64,000 bases of DNA from positions 18,898,501 to 18,962,500 of the forward strand of contig CM048846.1 of assembly GCA_026545225.1 (NCBI GenBank). The letters run 5' to 3'. Below are positions 13,105 to 23,900 of the stretch, in pieces (the stretch's first letter is position 1; every line of letters begins with the position of its first letter). Made by a program: the position numbers and the translations under genes. Source of the DNA: Cornus controversa (lineage: Eukaryota > Streptophyta > Magnoliopsida > Cornales > Cornaceae). Under the pieces are notes generated by a model. It was not told the DNA's origin and ran no database searches. It saw only the letters and a list, made by a program, of their open reading frames with translations.

Positions 13105-13706
13105 TTAAGAGCACTAGCATCGAGTTCGCCAGACTTAACGCTACTGTACCTAAATACTAAAACTATGAGACCCACTAGTAAATACTAAAACTGTGGGATC
13201 CACTAGAGCTTGGCCTATAGCTTCGCGGTATTCAGCGAACGAGTAAGCCCACTAGTAAATACTAAAACTGTGGGATCCAATAGAGCTTGGCCTATAGCTT
13301 CGCGGCATTCAGCGAACGAGTAAGCGAATCAAATGCATTGTTTTATTATTTTTTTGTTTTTACTTTTATAGAAATCCGTGCCATTTATATATATATATGT
13401 ATCATTTACTTAAATCTCAATAACTTTCACTACAAATTGAATTTTTTGATGAAATTAATTCTGTTAGAAAGATAATTTCGAGAGCTTTAATTTGAGTACC
13501 ATATAGGCTATTTTTTTGACTTAAAATAAAAAAATTATAAATTTTTTAAGTTAAAAAAGTACAAAAAAATTTAACATAAATATATATATATGTATAAAAT
13601 TATAGATTAAGTAAAAATTTAGAGATCATAATTAAAATATTGAGGTGACTAACTAAAATTTAAATTTGAAGAATCGAATTTGACTAACTCTCGGGGGATG
13701 CCCTGA
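13105..13706. mobile_element. Insertion of about 0.6 kb absent from unit B (unclassified)
   Basis: In unit B the flanks are joined (…caagcgaccccttt / gcaccgacaaaaacg…, about 48706-48728). In unit A about 600 bp lie between them. Its ends, gagcactagcatcgag on the left and ctcgggggatgccct on the right, are weakly inverted like some plant MITEs, but I cannot define a clean target duplication. A 77-bp unit (cccactagtaaatac…) is tandemly repeated at 13171-13324. It lies just upstream of the conserved leader of copy 3. Confidence 0.45.
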
Positions 13707-13827
13707 TGGACCGACAAAAACGTTTCAATCACAAGAAGGTTTGAATTTTGGGTCCCACGTCCCCACACGATGGAGCAGCGAAGACCCGGCAATGGAGAGG
13801 AGGCGAATCCGATAGATATATGTATAT

Positions 13828-14951
13828 TGTGGATAAGTACATTGCAGAGCAAGGAAAGAAGGAATGGGACAGGAAGTATACATAGACCCACGCGGGGGCA
13901 TCCTCCCCGCGTATGGGATAATCCCGCGGGGGACACGCACCCGCGTGGTTAACCCATGCGCGGGCAGCATCTCCCCGCGCAGGGTCAGCCTTTTCCCGCG
14001 GAGGGATGGTCCTTTCCCCGCGTAGGGATATTTACATAAAAGGAATTCTTATTCCCCAGGAAGGGGTTAGCAAAGCATACAAGAGCACAGGGAGTGAGAA
14101 GATTGGGGGCAATCCTCTCTGACGGGCATGTTATGTTTGGTAATTAGATTGTGTTTTCTGGAACCAACTCTGAAAGAAGTATGATTCTATAAAACACTTC
14201 TAAATTAACAAACATGGCATACTCTCAAGGGTTACAAGGAACCATGGATGAATGGGTCATTGTGTGGCTTAACCAGCCCACAATCCCGAGTGGTTATCCT
14301 TGTAGCAGGGGCTATGTAGATGACTATTAATTCTTCTCTTCAATATGGAAAGTAACTTGTCGCGACGTTACTTCTAGCATTGAGGAGTGGGAATTAGTAT
14401 GAGGCTACGGTGTCCCACAGACCATTTTAGGCACAGGTACAGGCTGTGATATGGTCTGGGCGATCATGGTGTCATAATAGAGCATATGGCGTCATGGTCC
14501 CAGGCGGGAAGGTGGGTTGAGTGTGGTATGGAGGATTGAGAGGAAGGCTCGTTGGGCCATGGGTATCTAAAGGTTGTGCTAGTGTGACTCTATACGGGCA
14601 CCATCACAACGTTTCTCGCGGGTATGACCAAGCCCGCGAGGGGTATAGGCTCATGGTTACAACCGGGAGTGGTAAAGGAAGGGATACGCGGCCAAGTGCC
14701 ACGTAGGATGACAGCTGTCATAAGCCCCATGCCTGAGGTCTATAAATACCCCATGGCGTGGTGACATGTGGATCATTCTGGTGCCCCCTCCCTCTCTGAA
14801 TCACTCTTGCTTTCTCTCTCTCCCATCTAGCACCCAGCTCACATTCCTATTATTGTTTCATGGTTACTTCATCAGCTTGATCCTATTCAGTTCTTACAAC
14901 TCAGTCCTGTGATAGTCACTCCTCGTAGCAGAACTCTTCTACCTATTTACA
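13828..14951 (+). repeat. 5' LTR of Tat element
   Basis: 1124 bp, starting TGTGGATAAG and ending CTATTTACA. A cluster of eight CCCGCG/CGCGGG words spans 13888-14027, a TATA box lies at 14741-14748, and a CT-rich downstream part resembles a plant leader. Differences from the 3' LTR occur around 14130 (one extra T), 14359, 14483 and 14728. Confidence 0.95.
14741..14748 (+). promoter_or_regulatory. TATA box of 5' LTR
   Basis: TATAAATA in the context aggtctataaataccccat, about 210 bp before the LTR end. It is the probable core promoter of the retrotransposon's genomic RNA. The word is intact in both LTRs. Confidence 0.7.
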
Positions 14952-14953
14952 AT

Positions 14954-14971
14954 TGGCGACTCCACTGGGGA
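14954..14971 (+). other. Primer binding site of Tat element
   Basis: TGGCGACTCCACTGGGGA begins 2 nt after the LTR end, the expected place for the minus-strand primer site. It is not the tRNA-iMet site (TGGTATCAGAGC). From memory it resembles the tRNA-Arg type sites of Tat/Ogre elements, but I could not check this. Confidence 0.75.
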
Positions 14972-14985
14972 GGATTGCCTTTCAC

Positions 14986-17172
14986 ATGGCTGGTCAGCAG
15001 AATGTTAAGCGGAAAGGGAAACAAGCTGCACCAAGTTCTCAGAGAGCTGATCAAAATCCAGATCCGGCCAATCCTGTCAATTCAGGTGTTCCTCAACAAA
15101 GGCGTAAAGTACAAAGAAGGCAGAATCCACCAATCACTGTGGCTCCTCCACAATCTCAAGATAATATCCCCCCAATGATGCTCCAAGTACTAGCAAACAT
15201 CCAAGAAACTCAAGTGCAGATCCTACAGTTTTTGCGAACTCAGCAGTCTAGTCCCAGAACAGAGCGATCACCTGTTCCCGGTCGAGGACAATCACCTCAG
15301 ATAATAGGTCCGGATGTGACAGAAAATCCTGGCCGAAAGGAATCTGACAATGATAACCAGCACAATGTTAATGCCTCGTTCGTGACCATTGAGCAATTGC
15401 AAGCAATTCTTAATTCCAAAAAGAATACAACTGTTGATATTGAGGTCCCACCGCCTTATGATCCCACCATATTATTAATGCCATATCCGGAGGGATATTT
15501 TTCTCCAAAATTCAGACAGTTTGACGGTAGGGAAGGAGATGCAAGGGAGCATATCGCGCGATTTGTGGACGCGTTAGGTGCCTACAGAAATGATGAACAG
15601 CTTAAGCTCAGGGAATTCTCAAAATCCCTTACAGGAAGAGCTTACACCTGGTACATGAATTTAGTGCCAGGAACAGTGTTAACTTGGGCAGAAATGCTGG
15701 CTAAATTCTACGAAAAATTCTTCACCACTGAGGAGCGAGTCACAATGCTGTCGTTAACTCGGCACAAGCAAAAGTTGGGCGAAGAGGTAGTCACATATGT
15801 CAAACGTTTCCGCGAGATGTCATTGGAATGTTTCGAGCCAACCTCAGAAGAGCAACTGATAAAAATATGTGTGGATGGTTTGTTGAGAGAGTATCGGGTG
15901 CATTTGGTTAATCATGAGATAAAGACCTTCTCTGCCCTAATGAATAGCGCTAGACGCCTGGGAGAAATTATTCCACCACCGGCAAAGGGAAATGTCTTCC
16001 CGCGAAGGGCCACTGTGGCAGCAACTCCGAGTCAGATAAGCAGCAATACAGGGAGAATACGACGGTCGGAACCCGCACCTTTGCCATTTGGTATTAAGGA
16101 GGCAATATCATTATTGACTCAGTGGATCAAGGATGGTGTTGTCACCTTACCCGCGATAGAAAGACTTCCTAGCAGAGAAGAAAAGGCAAAGTCGAACTAC
16201 TGCCCCTTTCACCGAGCTGTGCGACATTGTCTAACTGATTGCTGGGCATTCAGGGGAATAATACATAAAAAGATCGCTGAAAAGAGCATAGATATTGCTG
16301 GAAACAATGTTGTCAACAATCCATTCCCCCAGCATGCAGCAACTGTTGGTGTAACTGATCCAATGGATGAAGGAGAATACCAAGTTATGAATACGGATAC
16401 AAATGCTCACATACATTGTTTCTTCAATGATCTTTCAATCCCAGAACAGATTAAGGAATTTTTAATAAATCAAACCGTGGCAGCGCTGATTCACACTCGC
16501 AATGAACCATCTAAACAAGATGTGACCAAGCAAGGAGAGATTGTCTTTTCAATGGCAGATAAGCAAGTCCCTTTCCCTCACAATCGACCGCTGTATGTAC
16601 CAGTTACAGTCAATGGTCGAGATTTGAAACGAGCTTTTCTTGATAGCGGGGCTTCAGTAAATATCATGCCATTGACCACTTTGAAGGCAATACAATTCCC
16701 GGAGGTGAAAATCGTTCACCAACCTATAAACGTTACAGCTTTCAACGATGAACAACAAGCTACAATCGGATATGCAACGGTCGATCTAAAAGTAGGGAAA
16801 ATCAGAGCCCCTACCAAGTTTCATGTCATAAAAGGTGAACCATCTTATCAGTTGTTGTTAGGCAGACCCTGGATGCATGCGTACGGGGTTGTCCCATCCT
16901 CTTATCATCAAGTTATGAAGGCTAATTGGGGAAAGGGCACTATGACGCTCCGGGCTTCTAAAGATCCTTTTTGTCCTTCGGAGGCTCATTTTGCCGATGC
17001 AATTTTCTTTAATGAATATGCGGATGAAATGGCCAATGATGAGGTTCAGGCCATTCCGCTTCCCAAATGGGAGGATCTACAAGCAAAAGCATCTCCTAAA
17101 AGGCCCGCAGAAAAGGAAGTAAACTGGACTAAGGTAAAAATGGCGGATGGAAGGGTTGTATACAAGTTATGA
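14986..17172 (+). CDS. gag-protease of Tat element
   Basis: 728 codons from the first ATG after the PBS (MAGQQNVKRKGKQ, a basic start) to a UGA at 17170-17172. The middle holds a Retrotrans_gag domain (from FRQFDGREGDAREHIARF through YVKRFREMSLECFEP). A Cys/His cluster, CPFHRAVRHCLTDC, replaces a classic CCHC knuckle. An aspartic protease follows, with active site LDSGASVNIM and the conserved end LLLGRPWMH. The frame upstream of 14986 is open back to 14953 but has no ATG. Pol continues in the same frame after the single UGA, so the stop probably separates Gag-PR from Gag-PR-Pol. No disabling mutation seen. Confidence 0.92.
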   Translation: MAGQQNVKRKGKQAAPSSQRADQNPDPANPVNSGVPQQRRKVQRRQNPPITVAPPQSQDNIPPMMLQVLANIQETQVQILQFLRTQQSSPRTERSPVPGRGQSPQIIGPDVTENPGRKESDNDNQHNVNASFVTIEQLQAILNSKKNTTVDIEVPPPYDPTILLMPYPEGYFSPKFRQFDGREGDAREHIARFVDALGAYRNDEQLKLREFSKSLTGRAYTWYMNLVPGTVLTWAEMLAKFYEKFFTTEERVTMLSLTRHKQKLGEEVVTYVKRFREMSLECFEPTSEEQLIKICVDGLLREYRVHLVNHEIKTFSALMNSARRLGEIIPPPAKGNVFPRRATVAATPSQISSNTGRIRRSEPAPLPFGIKEAISLLTQWIKDGVVTLPAIERLPSREEKAKSNYCPFHRAVRHCLTDCWAFRGIIHKKIAEKSIDIAGNNVVNNPFPQHAATVGVTDPMDEGEYQVMNTDTNAHIHCFFNDLSIPEQIKEFLINQTVAALIHTRNEPSKQDVTKQGEIVFSMADKQVPFPHNRPLYVPVTVNGRDLKRAFLDSGASVNIMPLTTLKAIQFPEVKIVHQPINVTAFNDEQQATIGYATVDLKVGKIRAPTKFHVIKGEPSYQLLLGRPWMHAYGVVPSSYHQVMKANWGKGTMTLRASKDPFCPSEAHFADAIFFNEYADEMANDEVQAIPLPKWEDLQAKASPKRPAEKEVNWTKVKMADGRVVYKL

Positions 17173-17214
17173 CGGGGCGCGGGGACCGGACTCCCACCTG
17201 AAGTTCGTGTCCCC
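17170..17214 (+). promoter_or_regulatory. Putative UGA readthrough signal between gag-protease and pol
   Basis: UGA is directly followed by CGG. After an 8-nt spacer (17173-17180), bases 17181-17191 can pair with 17203-17214 in an 11-bp stem: GGGGAC with GTCCCC, one bulged U at 17208, then CGGAC with GUUCG. The loop has 11 nt. UGA-CGG plus a stem about 8 nt downstream is the layout of the class of readthrough signals described for several plant RNA viruses. The frame is open on both sides. The pairing is read directly; the function is inference. Confidence 0.6.
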
Positions 17215-20200
17215 AATGTTGCCGAGGTTCTCATATGTGAGGATGCCATAAGACTTTCAGAGGAAGATGATGCAAGTTTTCTGATAGAGGAAGAGCTGGA
17301 AGAAATAGATATCGGAGATGGGGTCTCTCCGCGGCCCACATTGATCAACAAGAAACTTGATTCAAACTTAAAAATGGCCATTATACAGTTGTTGAAAGAG
17401 TACCAGGATGTGTTTGCATGGGCATATGATCAGATGCCCGGACTTGACCCTAACTTAGTTGCTCACCAGCTTAACATAAATCCTTCCGCGGTGCCTGTCA
17501 AGCAGAAACAGAGGGCTTATCGTCCGGATTTGGAGATACGGATCAAAGAAGAAATCCAGAAGCTACTCAAAGCAGGGTTCATAAAACCCACTCAGCATCC
17601 CACATGGCTTGCTAACATTGTGCCTGTACAAAAGAAAAACGGCCAGATTCGGATATGCGTTGATTATCGAGATCTCAACAAGGCTTGTCCAAAAGATGAA
17701 TTTCTGCTGCCAAATATCGACACAATGGTGGATGCTACGGCAGGTCACGAGTTGTTTTCGTTAATGGATGGATTCAGCGGATATAATCAAATAAAGATGG
17801 ATCCTGAAGATGCGGAGAAAACAGCCTTCCGAACACCAATTGGAAATTTTCATTACACAGTCATGCCCTTCGGACTAAAAAATGCAGGCGCTACTTATCA
17901 ACGGGCTATGACAGCAATTTTTCATGATATGATTCACCATGAAGTAGAAGATTATGTAGATGATTTAGTGGTGAAATCAAAGAAATGCATAGAGCACATA
18001 CGAGATTTAGAGAAGGTTCTTCGTAGATGCCGTGAATATAGCCTAAAGATGAACCCGATGAAGTGTGCCTTCGGTGTCCAGCAAGGAAAATTTCTGGGAT
18101 GTATAGTTCATAGACAGGGTATTGATTTAGATCCCAGCAAGGCTAAAGCAATAATCGAAATGGATCCGCCGCGGACAAGAAAATTGTTACGGGGTTTCAT
18201 GGGAAAAGTATCATACTTAAGGCGTTTTATCCCAGCACTGGCAGAGGTTACTCATCCTTTAATCCCGTTAATGAAGGATAAAATCCCTTATGTATGGAAT
18301 GCCGAGCATCAGGCTGCATTTGAGAAGGTGAAGGGAATCCTGACATCACCACAGACAATGACGGCTCCGATACCTGGAAAAGGATTGATCATGTACTTAA
18401 CTTCTACTGAGAAATCTATCGGTGCTTTGTTGGCCCAGGAGCATGAGCAAGTGGAAAAACCTGTGTACTATATTAGTAGAGTACTTCGAGGAGCAGAGGT
18501 GCGTTATACACCGATAGAAAGACACTGTTTATCTCTGGTCTTCGCAGCACAGAAATTCAGGCACTATCTGTTGGCACATCCAGTTGAATTGATCACAAAG
18601 AGCGACCCCGTCAGATATTTGTTGTCAAAACCACTGTTGTCAGGAAAATTGGCTCGCTGGTTGCTTGCTCTATCTGAGTATCAGATTATATGTTCAAATC
18701 CCAAGGCAGTAAAAAGTCAAGCTCTCGCTGATTTATTGGCTATGTTCCCTCGGGGGGAGTCTGAACCGGATAGCATCTTTGATGTTTCAATTTGTGATGA
18801 AATTTCACCAGAAGAAATAGATCCCTGGAAATTGGAATTTGATGGATCCTCCACAGAAAGAGGAAATGGCGCTGGCTTCATAATGACCAATGAAAAGACA
18901 AAAGAGGAAATTGCTATGTCATACAGACTAGACTTCCCTTGTACTAATAACATGGCCGAATATGAGGCGTTGATACTAGGTCTGTCTGCAAGCTTGGCAG
19001 CAGGAATACAGAAAATGGTGGTCTACGGTGATTCTAACTTGATAATCAAGCAAATCAGAGGAGAATACTCGGTAAAAGAGCCTCGCCTTGCCACCTATCG
19101 GGATATTGTGCAAGAAATGATGAAGAACTTTCAATACATAAAATTCGAGCACAAACCTCGAGCAAGTAACAGGCGATCTGATGCATTGGCTACTTTGGGG
19201 TCCCAATTGGAATTAAGAGAAAATATGACAATGGTCAATCTTCTTCGTCGAACTCAGCCCGCGACAATATTTTATGAGTACCCAGAAGAGGAAGAAAGTG
19301 ATTGGAGGAAGACAGTTATAGAAAAACTCAAACAGTTGGGTGGGGTTAAAGATATGGCATTAGAAAAACAGTACCAACTGGTTGCTAATAGACTCTATCA
19401 TCGCGGGCCAGACGGGGTATTGTCAAGATGTCTCGGGCCCAAAGAGGCTGAAAAAATATTGACAGAAGTACACAAGTCTTCTTGTGAAACGACAGATATT
19501 AGCCTATACCGAAGATTACAAAGACAAGGGTACTTCTGGCCGACAATGAAAGAAGAGGCAATAAAAGTACAAGAGGCATGCTCAGGCTGTTGCTGTCTTA
19601 CTGCGCACACTGAAACAAATTTTGTTGAGATCTCAGACTGGAGAGACCAATATGTGGAATACTTGCGAGAACAAACTCTACCTAGAGACAAAAAGGAGGC
19701 TTTCCGTCTACAAAGAAGAGCGAAGAGATTTTTTGAGGAAAATGGGGTATTATATCGGAAAGGGTTTAATGGTCGACCTTTGAGATGTTTGAAAGAAGAA
19801 GAAGCCCAGGAAGTCCTAAAACAAACGCATGATATGGGACATCAAGGAGGACACAAACTCTTTCACCAATTGGTCACGGCGGGGTATTATTGGCCTACCA
19901 TGGAAAGAGATGCTTTGGATTATACGAAAAAGTGTCATATTTGCCAAGTCCATGGGTCTATGATACATGCCCCCGCGGCAAGCTTGCACAGCCTGATAAC
20001 TCCATGGCCGTTTCACACTTGGGCATTGGATATTGTTGGACCAATTACACCGGCATCACGGGGGCACATATGGCTTCTAGTAGCTACAGAATTATTCTCG
20101 AAATGGGTAGAGGCTATTCCATTAAAAAAAATCGTGGCAGTTAATGTGGCAAGATTCATAAAAGAAAACATCATTTGCCGATTTGGAATACCAAAGGTAT

Positions 20201-20856
20201 TGCTTTCAGACAATGGTACACCATTTGTTAACTCAACAGTTAGAGAATTATTGGGCAACTATATGGTGTCCCATCACAGATCAACGCCTTACTATCCAAA
20301 GGGGAATGGACAAGCCGAGGCTAGTAATAAAACACTCATTCGGATTCTAAGTCGTTTGGTTCACGAAAAGCAAAAAGAATGGGTCGAACAGCTACCAATC
20401 GCATTATGGGCATATAGAATTACTCGGAAAAATTCCACAGGAGAAACACCCTACGCGTTGGTATATGGCGCAGAAGCAGTGCTTCCCGCGGAGCTTCAAA
20501 TTGAGGCAATAAGATTGGTAGGGAGGAGCGCAGATACTCAGAGACTAAGCCAATTAGAAGCCCTGGATGAAAAGAGGGAAAATGCCCAAAACCATCACAA
20601 GGCTTATTTGGCAAGTCAGTCACGACATTATAACAAGAAGATACACCCGCGAGAATTTAAAGTCGGAGAGTTAGTGCTCAAGGTGGTACCTGCAATCATG
20701 AGGGGGCAAGGGGTTTGGAAATTTCAACCAAAATGGGAAGGACCTTTTGAAGTTAAGGAAGCGAATGAAAGTGGTTATTACAAGCTTGAAGAATTGGGAA
20801 CCAACTTTAAGACAGGGCCTATAAATGTCAAATGGATAAAGAAATATTTAGCTTAG
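17173..20856 (+). CDS. pol of Tat element (RT, RNase H, second RNase H, integrase)
   Basis: Open in the gag frame from the UGA to TAG at 20854-20856. There is no ATG near its start, which supports readthrough expression. Reverse transcriptase has the YVDD catalytic box at 17953-17964. The usual RNase H follows, then a second, archaeal-type RNase H with acidic residues in FDGSS (about 18838), MAEYEA (about 18952), YGDSN (about 19024) and RSDALA (about 19171). The integrase has an H2C2 zinc region (HDMGHQGGH … CHIC, 19828-19944), D,D,E motifs LDIVG (about 20026), SDNGT (about 20206) and GQAEAS (about 20308), and a GPY/F-like tail (KFQPKWEGPF). A second, degenerate H2C2-like module lies upstream at about 19380-19600. 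All catalytic residues are present. Confidence 0.93.
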   Translation, partial: RGAGTGLPPEVRVPNVAEVLICEDAIRLSEEDDASFLIEEELEEIDIGDGVSPRPTLINKKLDSNLKMAIIQLLKEYQDVFAWAYDQMPGLDPNLVAHQLNINPSAVPVKQKQRAYRPDLEIRIKEEIQKLLKAGFIKPTQHPTWLANIVPVQKKNGQIRICVDYRDLNKACPKDEFLLPNIDTMVDATAGHELFSLMDGFSGYNQIKMDPEDAEKTAFRTPIGNFHYTVMPFGLKNAGATYQRAMTAIFHDMIHHEVEDYVDDLVVKSKKCIEHIRDLEKVLRRCREYSLKMNPMKCAFGVQQGKFLGCIVHRQGIDLDPSKAKAIIEMDPPRTRKLLRGFMGKVSYLRRFIPALAEVTHPLIPLMKDKIPYVWNAEHQAAFEKVKGILTSPQTMTAPIPGKGLIMYLTSTEKSIGALLAQEHEQVEKPVYYISRVLRGAEVRYTPIERHCLSLVFAAQKFRHYLLAHPVELITKSDPVRYLLSKPLLSGKLARWLLALSEYQIICSNPKAVKSQALADLLAMFPRGESEPDSIFDVSICDEISPEEIDPWKLEFDGSSTERGNGAGFIMTNEKTKEEIAMSYRLDFPCTNNMAEYEALILGLSASLAAGIQKMVVYGDSNLIIKQIRGEYSVKEPRLATYRDIVQEMMKNFQYIKFEHKPRASNRRSDALATLGSQLELRENMTMVNLLRRTQPATIFYEYPEEEESDWRKTVIEKLKQLGGVKDMALEKQYQLVANRLYHRGPDGVLSRCLGPKEAEKILTEVHKSSCETTDISLYRRLQRQGYFWPTMKEEAIKVQEACSGCCCLTAHTETNFVEISDWRDQYVEYLREQTLPRDKKEAFRLQRRAKRFFEENGVLYRKGFNGRPLRCLKEEEAQEVLKQTHDMGHQGGHKLFHQLVTAGYYWPTMERDALDYTKKCHICQVHGSMIHAPAASLHSLITPWPFHTWALDIVGPITPASRGHIWLLVATELFSKWVEAIPLKKIVAVNVARFIKENIICRFGIPKVLLSDNGTPFVNSTVRELLGNYMVSHHRSTPYYPKGNGQAEASNKTLIRILSRLVHEKQKEWVEQLPIALWAYRITRKNSTGETPYALVYGAEAVLPAELQIEAIRLVGRSADTQRLSQLEALDEKRENAQNHHKAYLASQSRHYNKKIHPREFKVGELVLKVVPAIMRGQGVWKFQPKWEGPFEVKEANESGYYKLEELGTNFKTGPINVKWIKKYLA

Positions 20857-20974
20857 AAATATTTGTTACTTGTACTACAAAAGAGTTCAATAAAAGTAAA
20901 GGAAGTGCAGCTACAATGTACTGGTGGATTACAATCCAAAAGCCTGAGTCATCAAAAGAAAAAAAAAAACAAAG

Positions 20975-23900
20975 TTACAGAATATCCTTAAAGATTAGAT
21001 CCGAGGGGATGACACCACAGGAGGACACTTTTTTCGAAATGATATCCATAAGATCTGCTGCCTTCACTTTATTCGCGGCAATACGGTCCTCCAAAAATGA
21101 TAAGTGCTGGCAAGTAGTATCTGCTTCGGCTTCATCCTTTGCAAGATCTGAAGTTAAGAGAGCATGCTGGTCATTCAGGACTTGTATCTCATGACTATGA
21201 ACCGTATCTTGTAGGCGAGAATCCAGCCAAGGAAGTGATAAGCCAACAGCTTGCCAGTCACTGATACGTCTTTGGAGGCTCGGGACTGTCGCAGGATTAA
21301 TACTAGACAATGGCTGATCATCAAGGGAGATAAGAAAGTCAGCCACAGCATCCAAAAAGAAACGCTGATACAAAGGATCTTGAAAAGCAAAATTAGCAAA
21401 AGTTTCAGGATAACGACGATAGATCCTATTAAGCATCCCCACATTACGAAAGCTACAAGAAAAGGAGCGCCATTCAACGGGGTCATCAGGCTTTAAATTC
21501 TGAGGATTCAGAAATACTTCGAGGTCTGAACGCAAACCCTCGCTAAAAACAGAATCAGAATCCATAGCGGAGGTCTGGGGATCATACTCTACAAAACATG
21601 AGGGAAATTGTCAGAAAAATTGGATGAAAGTATATATATATGAAAAAAATTACAGAAAAATATAGCGAATACCTTGCCCGGGGGAAGGCTTATCAGTAGT
21701 ATCAACATTAGGCATATGAGCCGTGGGAAGAGGGCAGGATAAGGCAGGTGGCTGACTAGCTTCACCCGCGGAAGGAATATCATCACCTTCGAAAATTTGG
21801 AGATCGTCACCCGGACGCCCAAAGATTTCTTTGGATAAAAGGGCAGTATCCTTACTCACCGCGGCCAGCTCGCCTGCAACATCTGAAACATCACCCTCGG
21901 TCGCGGGCAAATTCTCAGCTTCAAGTTCCGACATCATAAGATCTACTAATGGATCTTGGCTGGAGACAGGCTCTGTCCTGTCTAGAGGTTCGCTATCTTG
22001 CGAAGAAAAAAGTAAGTGACCGGCATCATGTCTAATGCGAGCCAAGGGGTCATCATCATCCGCGGGTGCAGAAGGGGAAGGAACTGATAAAATAGGGGTA
22101 GACTGTGATTGTGGGACAGTGGGCACAGGAAAGGCAGTTGGTTTGCGAAGGGATAGTAAGACCGAGATGGGAAGTTGGTCATCTTCGTCCACTGTCATCA
22201 TGGTTATATGTTTTGAGGGAGAAAGGGGGGAAGAGCCCACAGAGGGTTGAACGAGATCACCAGAGGCCGTATGTTGACCCTCCGAGGGAAGGTTTTGGCC
22301 TGAGTCATCCTCCGCGAAGGGAATGACATTGGGCAGAACAGGGTGACCTTCCGCGGGGGGATCAGTATGAGAAGCAATCCCCTCCGCGGAACCTTCTGTG
22401 TCCATGGCTTGGTCAAAAGCTAAAATAAGATTGCCTGGTTCTGTTGAGCGTAGAGGATCGCTTCCAGAGATAGAAGTTTCCTTGTATGTAACTGGCTTCC
22501 GCGGACGAAGAGCCTGTGTTGGATAAAAATATAGAAATGTGTTAGGTTTGAGTCATAAAGAGTAAAAATGAGGGATTTACACAATAAAAAATGTACCATC
22601 CGGACTTTCTTTTTGATAGGTTCGGAATCAACGATCGTGTCCGGCTCATGATCAGCAACGGAAGAAGCTTCGACATCCAGGGGTAAAGTGGCACGGGCCA
22701 AGCGCTTTCCGCGGGGAGCCTTCTTCAATAGGCAACTTGTATACAAACGAGCCGTATGGACTTGAGGACATTTCAGCGTAAAATCATCCTTGTAGACTAA
22801 AGCTGTTTCGGGAATAGATGGTGGACTCTCGACAAAGTCTTTGAGAATTGTATGCATATGCTCCAAATACCACAAGTAACTTGCTGAACAATGACCTCTC
22901 CGGTGTACGGATGGAATCTCTACATACGAAGAAAACCGCCGATTCACTAGTTCGCATTTCTTCTGATAGAAAAGCAATGAAGCATCAAAGGTTTCTTCCC
23001 AGACGAAGTTGACAGAAGGGATGTTCTGGTCATAGCCCAATTGACGTGCCGCTCGCATTGGGTAGTAGCCAGTCCTCTTGAGGCGTGTTTCACTCACCGC
23101 GGGGAGAGCCGCCCCGGCTACTATAGCACAAAACATCATCTGTGACATGTTCGATTTATCCTCCTCAACAATAATAGTCTCCTCTGGATAAAATAATGGA
23201 AATTGAATACCATCATACTGAATGGTATAAGGACGGAATTCGAAGAATTCTTCGCAGTCTATTGAATCGCCAATATCTCCGACCCAACCAATATTGTGCC
23301 ACCGCATGGCCTGACCATTGTCTAAGAGAGCGCCGTTGACATCAAAGAGGTCAAACTCACAAGGTTTATTAGCATACCGAGGGAACCGCTCGAAAAGGAA
23401 AAGCATCAAAAAAAAAGAAGAAACATGGCTACTAATCTCGTAGCGACCTTTAGAACGGGGATAGTCAGAAACAATGTCATCTAGGCGATTATACAGAGTG
23501 CCCAAGAACATAGGGGCCAAGGGAAGTGTGTCACCCTTAGCCAAAACAGCTGCAAGAAGGAAGGTGTCCCTGTCGGGGCCATCTTGAGGTCGACCCTCAA
23601 AAATAAATCTGTCCAGAAAGTAAACAAGGAAAGCTGCCAGTTCATAGCCTTTACCAAATTCCAGACCATCCACATACTATCGAGCACGTTGACTCTCACG
23701 AAGGTCTTTTGTCCTCTTCTCGTAATCCCGAAAAAAATAGCGGAACCAAGAAGTATAAGTAAGTTTCGGGGATTTTACCTTAGGGCGGGTCTTCAATTTT
23801 TTAGAACCCTTGAAAATAGTGTCCAAACGCATGGCCTCATCCGCGAAGGCATTCAGAGAGTCACGAAGGGACAAGACTTCTGGTGAAGCTATGGGAGCAG

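Noticed and set aside
13649..13970. Minus-strand Pro/Gly-rich ORFs repeated at 24980-25312
   Set aside because: They are produced by the CCCGCG-rich start of the LTRs and differ outside it.
21175..22416. Other-frame ORFs overlapping the antisense gene
   Set aside because: The spliced PMD frame uses the conserved GT-AG junctions. The other frames have no domain and are shadows.
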